10,229 nucleotides of DNA from contig CALCCX010000487.1 in the NCBI GenBank assembly GCA_937900165.1, positions 1 through 10,229 of the forward strand, written 5' to 3'. Origin of the DNA: an uncultured Acidimicrobiia bacterium. Lineage in GTDB: Bacteria; Actinomycetota; Acidimicrobiia; Spongiisociales; Spongiisociaceae. The notes under the pieces are model-generated. The model had not been told where the DNA came from. It searched no databases and saw only the letters and a program-made list of their open reading frames with translations. Position numbers and translations under genes: made by a program. Positions within the stretch are counted from its first letter, which is position 1, and every line of letters begins with the position of its first letter. Positions 6,756 to 10,229 of this stretch are shown piece by piece.

Positions 6756-6878
6756 TCGGCACCAATGACCAGAGCCGACATCCCCAGAAGCAACGACGGG
6801 GTCATCGGACCGTGGATCAATTGCATGATCAAGACCTTCCTGACGTTGAAGCCGTCGTCGGCCGAGAAGTCTCCGAAG
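6756..6878. other. Convergent gap between Usp fragment and MFS gene
   Basis: This 123-base region separates two converging reading frames, where a bidirectional terminator would be expected. I see only a weak 5-base pairing (TCGGC/GCCGA just after the Usp stop) and no T-rich tract on either strand, so no terminator can be called. Confidence 0.4.
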
Positions 6879-8129
6879 TCAACCTGCCCCCTTCCCCGGT
6901 TTCTTGGTTCGCCGGCCCAGCCGCAACAGGATCGTTGACCTGGCCGGGACGAGAACATACGGCTTGGGGGTCATGCCCTTGATGACCGGCCTGCGAACGA
7001 TGCGGACGATCGCGTACAGGCCGATGGCCAGGTGAACGGTCGCCATCGTCCAGAAGAAGCCGGCAGGACCGAATGCGCTCATTGCCAAGGACGCGCTGAG
7101 GGGCCCAAATATGGCACCGACCCCTGTCACGAAGACCACTGCCACGCTCGCCGTCACCGCCCGGCCCGCGGGGAGCACATCAATGACATGGCTCAGTGAG
7201 AGCGAGTACATCGGGAACGTGAAGCCCCCGAAGAGAAACATGACAAACAGGATGGCAGGTCCATCCGGAGGCAACCCGGCGGCCATGGCGGCGGCCGCCG
7301 CCGCCAACAGCGTGACGAAGAGCATGGATCGGCGTCGCCCGAGAATATCTGACGCGAAGCCGACCGGCCACTGGAGCACCACCGATCCAATCGCGGCCGC
7401 ACCCACGAAGAGGGCGGTCCGACCCGGCGGCAACCCCACCTGAGTCGCGTATACGCCCGCCATGCCGATCAGCGCTCCGTTGGCGATGCCGGTCCCCAGG
7501 GCACCAACTATTCCAAGCGGGGCCGCTTCCCAGATCTCGCGCGGTTTCAGCCGGGGCGGCGTCACGAAGGCCGGAGCCGAGGTCCCTGAAAGAGAAACCG
7601 GAACAACTGCCAGAGCGACCAGGGCACCTGCTATCAAGAAGAGGCTCTGGCCTGCGGGGTCTCCCGCGCCGATCAGCATCTGACCGAGGCCGAGTCCTCC
7701 CATCGCGACCACCATATAGACCCCCATGACTCGGCCGCGATTGGAGTTGGTGACGGCATCATTCAGCCAGCTCTCGGCGACGACGTAGAGCCCGGCCATG
7801 CTGAACCCGAACACCAGCCGCAAGAAAATCCACGGTGCGGGGGCGACCCACAAGGCATGGGCCAGAGACGAGGCGGCCACCAGCGACGACAGGCCGGCGA
7901 ACACGCGTATATGCCCGACTCTGGCCATGATACGAGGAGCAACTTGGGAGCCGACCAGGAACCCGGCGAAATAGCTCGCCATGACGAAACCGGTCGTGGT
8001 GGTGTCGAATCCTTCGAGTTCGGAGCGCACGCCCAGCAAGACGCTTGTCAGACCGTTTCCCACCATCAGCAACAAGACGGCGACGAACAGGCCCCAAGAG
8101 GAGAGCAGGGTCCGCTGCTCCGTCGTCAT
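6879..8129 (-). CDS. MFS transporter, YcaD-like subfamily
   Basis: Integral membrane secondary transporter of 416 residues, a normal MFS length, with about 12 hydrophobic segments by eye. The region ASYFAGFLVGSQVAPRIMAR (51-70) is MFS motif-A-like. The stretch VVAESWLNDAV...NRGRVMGVYM (116-139) closely resembles the corresponding part of E. coli YcaD and its relatives. GFASDILGRRRSM (257-269) is the repeat of motif A between helices 8 and 9. The basic C-terminal tail includes PKPYVLVPARST (388-399), a conserved tail feature I associate with this subfamily. The ATG at 8129 gives a natural N-terminus, but the preceding bases (CTGCTTGAT) form no good ribosome site. It starts 89 bases after the flavoprotein gene ends, on the same strand, so co-transcription is plausible. 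A role in exporting or importing an N-methylated substrate or product is only guilt by association. MFS identity is firm; substrate is unknown. Confidence 0.9.
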   Translation of the reverse strand: MTTEQRTLLSSWGLFVAVLLLMVGNGLTSVLLGVRSELEGFDTTTTGFVMASYFAGFLVGSQVAPRIMARVGHIRVFAGLSSLVAASSLAHALWVAPAPWIFLRLVFGFSMAGLYVVAESWLNDAVTNSNRGRVMGVYMVVAMGGLGLGQMLIGAGDPAGQSLFLIAGALVALAVVPVSLSGTSAPAFVTPPRLKPREIWEAAPLGIVGALGTGIANGALIGMAGVYATQVGLPPGRTALFVGAAAIGSVVLQWPVGFASDILGRRRSMLFVTLLAAAAAAMAAGLPPDGPAILFVMFLFGGFTFPMYSLSLSHVIDVLPAGRAVTASVAVVFVTGVGAIFGPLSASLAMSAFGPAGFFWTMATVHLAIGLYAIVRIVRRPVIKGMTPKPYVLVPARSTILLRLGRRTKKPGKGAG

Positions 8130-8218
8130 ATCAAGCAGGCTCGTAGGTTCGGGGAGTCTGAACTGACCGTGTGCCGGCGCGCGAGTCTATCCCTCGGGTG
8201 GGGGACGTTGCGCCGAAT
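8130..8218. other. Spacer between flavoprotein and MFS genes
   Basis: An 89-base same-strand gap. I see no stem-loop followed by T residues, so nothing indicates termination between the two genes. There is also no convincing promoter. Consistent with a two-gene operon, but not proof of one. Confidence 0.4.
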
Positions 8219-10229
8219 TCAGCTCCCCAATACGGTGGGGCGCCGCCACGGGCGCAGTGATGCCGCGGCCGGAATCCTCTCTCCGGCCACCTCCAGGTTG
8301 AATGTGCCTGCCTCCACCCAGTCCTTGGTGACACCGTCTGGCGAATTCACGTACCCCATTGCCAGCGGCCGATCAAAGACGTAGCTCCACATACCTGAGG
8401 AAGTACGGCCCACCAGCTCGTCGTCGCGATAGATCGGCTCGTCGTGATACAGCAGACGTTCCTCGTCTTCGAGCTTGAACTGGACGAGCCGCTTGGTACT
8501 GGGCGAAGCCCGGCGGGCCAACAACGCATCGCGACCAAGAAATCCTCCTGGCTTGTCCCACGCCAGGGTGAACGCCAGCCCCGCCTCCAGCGGAGTGTCC
8601 TCGTCAGTGATGTCGTGACCCCAGTGCCGGTAGCCAGACTCGAGCCGAAGAGTGTTCATCGAGTGATAACCGGCATGGCGCAATCCGAAATCGTCCCCGA
8701 CGGCGGTGAGGGCGTCGTAAACCTCCGATGCGTCGTCCCACGAGGGGTATAGCTCCCAGCCGAGCTCACCCACATAGCTAATCCGCATGGCCAGGAACTC
8801 GATTCCGGCGATCTCCATCATCCGCGACGTGCCGAAGGGGAAATCCTCGTTGGCCAGGCTCATGTCAGTGAGGCGGGCCAGCAGGTCCCGTGAGCTCGGC
8901 CCCATCACCCCGAGCGCTGCAAAGTTCTCGGTCACGTCGGTGATCGCCACATCGCGGTCTCGGCTGTGGCGCCGCAGCCAGGCGGCATCCCGGGTCCTGG
9001 TGGCGGCGGCCGATACTACGAAGAACTCGGTCTCCGCGCGGCGGGTCACCGTGAGGTCGGCCTCGATGCCGCCTCGATCGTTGAGCCACTGGGTATAGAC
9101 GACCTTGCCGCACGGAACGTCGACATTCGCCCCAGACATCCAGTTCAGAAGTGCGAGGGCGTCGGGGCCCTGCACGGTGAACTTGCAGAACGACGTCTGG
9201 TCGAACAGGCCGACTTGGCCCCGAACGGCCCGACATTCGACCCCAGAAGCCTCGAACCAGTTCTGCTTGCCGTAGGAGTACTCGTAGTGCCGCTGCTCGC
9301 CCGCCGATGCATACCAGTTGGGTCGTTCCCAGCCGGCGGTTTCGCCGAACACCGCGCCCGCCGTGTCGAGTCGATCGTGCAGCGGCGAAATCTTGATGCC
9401 GCGGGCACTCTCGTACTGGCGAAACGGCCAGTGCATCGCATACAACAGGCCGAGGCTCTCGGAGATCCTTCGCTCGAGAAACCCGGCGTCGGACTGGAAC
9501 GAGAACGTGCGCCGAATGTCCACCGGCCACAGGTCCATTGGCGGGTGCCCGTCGATGATCCAATCCGCCAGCGCCCACCCGACTCCTCCGGCGCTCTGGA
9601 TGCCCACAGAATTGAACCCGGCTGCGACGAAACACCCATCGAGCTCTGGCGACTCTCCGAGGTAGTAGACGCCATCAGGGGTGAAGGCCTCCGGACCGTT
9701 GAAGAAGAGCCGGATCCCGGCCTCCCCGATGGCCGGCATGCGGTGGATCGACTTCTCGAAGATTGGGCCGACGTGCTCCCAGTCCTCTGGCAGCGTGCCG
9801 AACGTGAAGTCGCGGGGAATGCCGCCGAGTTTCCACACCTTCCCCCTGGGCTCGAAGAACCCGGCCATGACCTTGCCGGCCTCTTCCTTGAAGTAGGTGT
9901 ACCCGCTGGGATCGCGGACGGTGGGCGCCCCCTTGGGTACCCCGGCGATGGGCTCGGTGACCACGTAGAAATGCTCGCACGCCTGCAGGGGAACGCTGAC
10001 TCCGGCTCCGGAGGCAAGTTGGCGTGTCCAAATCCCGGCCGCCAGCACCACGGTCTCGGCCTCCACGTAGCCGGCTTCGGTGTCTACGCCGATCACCCGC
10101 CCGTTGTCCGTGCGCAGCTTCTTGACGGCGGCACCTTCGACGATCCGGGCGCCGCGGTTCTTCGCCCCCCTGGCGAGAGCCATGGTGGTGTCGACCGGGC
10201 TCGTCTGTCCATCCCTGGGGATGTATACC
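8219..10229 (-). CDS. Dimethylglycine/sarcosine dehydrogenase-like flavoprotein with T-protein domain, N-terminus beyond window
   Basis: Cytoplasmic FAD enzyme expected to oxidatively demethylate an N-methyl amino acid (dimethylglycine, sarcosine or similar) and pass the one-carbon unit to tetrahydrofolate. The frame is open to the right edge, giving 669 residues from the first full codon (10228). The internal ATG at 10183 is not the start, because family sequence (YIPRDGQTSPVD) runs upstream of it. In window numbering, residues 1-220 are the end of the DAO-type FAD domain, with AAGIWTRQL (63-71) and GFNSVGIQSAGGVG (204-217). About 225-290 is the middle FAO domain (WPFRQYESARG, HDRLDTAGAVFGE). 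From about 300 is the aminomethyltransferase (GCV_T) domain with YVGELGWELY (485-494), followed by the C-terminal barrel to SLRPWRRP. Homologues are about 800-850 residues, so roughly 150 residues, including the GxGxxG dinucleotide site and any flavin-linking His, are missing. Exact substrate cannot be decided. Confidence 0.93.
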   Translation of the reverse strand, partial: VYIPRDGQTSPVDTTMALARGAKNRGARIVEGAAVKKLRTDNGRVIGVDTEAGYVEAETVVLAAGIWTRQLASGAGVSVPLQACEHFYVVTEPIAGVPKGAPTVRDPSGYTYFKEEAGKVMAGFFEPRGKVWKLGGIPRDFTFGTLPEDWEHVGPIFEKSIHRMPAIGEAGIRLFFNGPEAFTPDGVYYLGESPELDGCFVAAGFNSVGIQSAGGVGWALADWIIDGHPPMDLWPVDIRRTFSFQSDAGFLERRISESLGLLYAMHWPFRQYESARGIKISPLHDRLDTAGAVFGETAGWERPNWYASAGEQRHYEYSYGKQNWFEASGVECRAVRGQVGLFDQTSFCKFTVQGPDALALLNWMSGANVDVPCGKVVYTQWLNDRGGIEADLTVTRRAETEFFVVSAAATRTRDAAWLRRHSRDRDVAITDVTENFAALGVMGPSSRDLLARLTDMSLANEDFPFGTSRMMEIAGIEFLAMRISYVGELGWELYPSWDDASEVYDALTAVGDDFGLRHAGYHSMNTLRLESGYRHWGHDITDEDTPLEAGLAFTLAWDKPGGFLGRDALLARRASPSTKRLVQFKLEDEERLLYHDEPIYRDDELVGRTSSGMWSYVFDRPLAMGYVNSPDGVTKDWVEAGTFNLEVAGERIPAAASLRPWRRPTVLGS

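Noticed and set aside
6422..6958. Minus-strand open frame of 178 residues with a hydrophobic stretch
   Set aside because: It overlaps the end of the MFS gene and the Usp fragment in other frames. The hydrophobic run is not a family I recognise, and no start signal is visible.
8865..10031. Minus-strand frames of 118-290 residues within the flavoprotein gene
   Set aside because: Arg/Ser/Pro-rich out-of-frame shadows of a gene whose domains are continuous in its own frame.

Overview
This window is a metagenome- or draft-genome-like contig fragment of high-GC DNA, probably from an actinobacterium. An Acidimicrobiia-type lineage would fit the twin-arginine-exported, non-lipidated solute-binding protein and the GC-rich codon use, but the taxonomic call is inference and only moderately supported. 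Its left end is not biological. Bases 1-208 are untrimmed Illumina library sequence: 142 bases of noise ending in a T-run (a poly-A tail on the other strand), then the P7 oligo, an 8-base index and the Read-2 adapter. Genuine DNA begins at about base 209.

From 209 to 5577, on the minus strand, lies a dipeptide/oligopeptide-type ABC importer operon transcribed right to left. Its order is solute-binding protein (571 aa, Tat signal), first permease (DppB/OppB type), second permease (DppC/OppC type), then a fused double ATPase (DppD-DppF type) cut off by the contig end. The permease and ATPase genes are tightly packed: a 10-base gap, then a 4-base ATGA overlap. The binding-protein gene is separated from the permeases by 94 bases that hold a strong stem-loop without a T-run, as is common where the binding protein must be made in excess.

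From 5578 to 6878 is a poor, disturbed stretch. It has about 570 bases with no convincing gene but with several perfect inverted repeats upstream of the binding-protein gene. Next come two gene fragments on opposite strands: the N-terminal part of a GFA-type (formaldehyde-activating/CENP-V) zinc protein and the C-terminal part of a universal stress protein. This looks like a decaying or rearranged junction between two functional blocks.

From 6879 to the right edge are two minus-strand genes. One is a 12-helix MFS transporter resembling the YcaD subfamily. Upstream of it is a large dimethylglycine/sarcosine dehydrogenase-like flavoprotein with a C-terminal folate-binding T-protein domain, whose N-terminus lies beyond the window. 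Together they suggest uptake and oxidative demethylation of an N-methylated amine, though the MFS substrate is not readable from sequence. I see no RNA gene, CRISPR array, transposase or clearly novel system. The items most worth checking are the adapter-derived end, the repeat cluster at 5679-5796, the intercistronic stem-loop and the two gene fragments.
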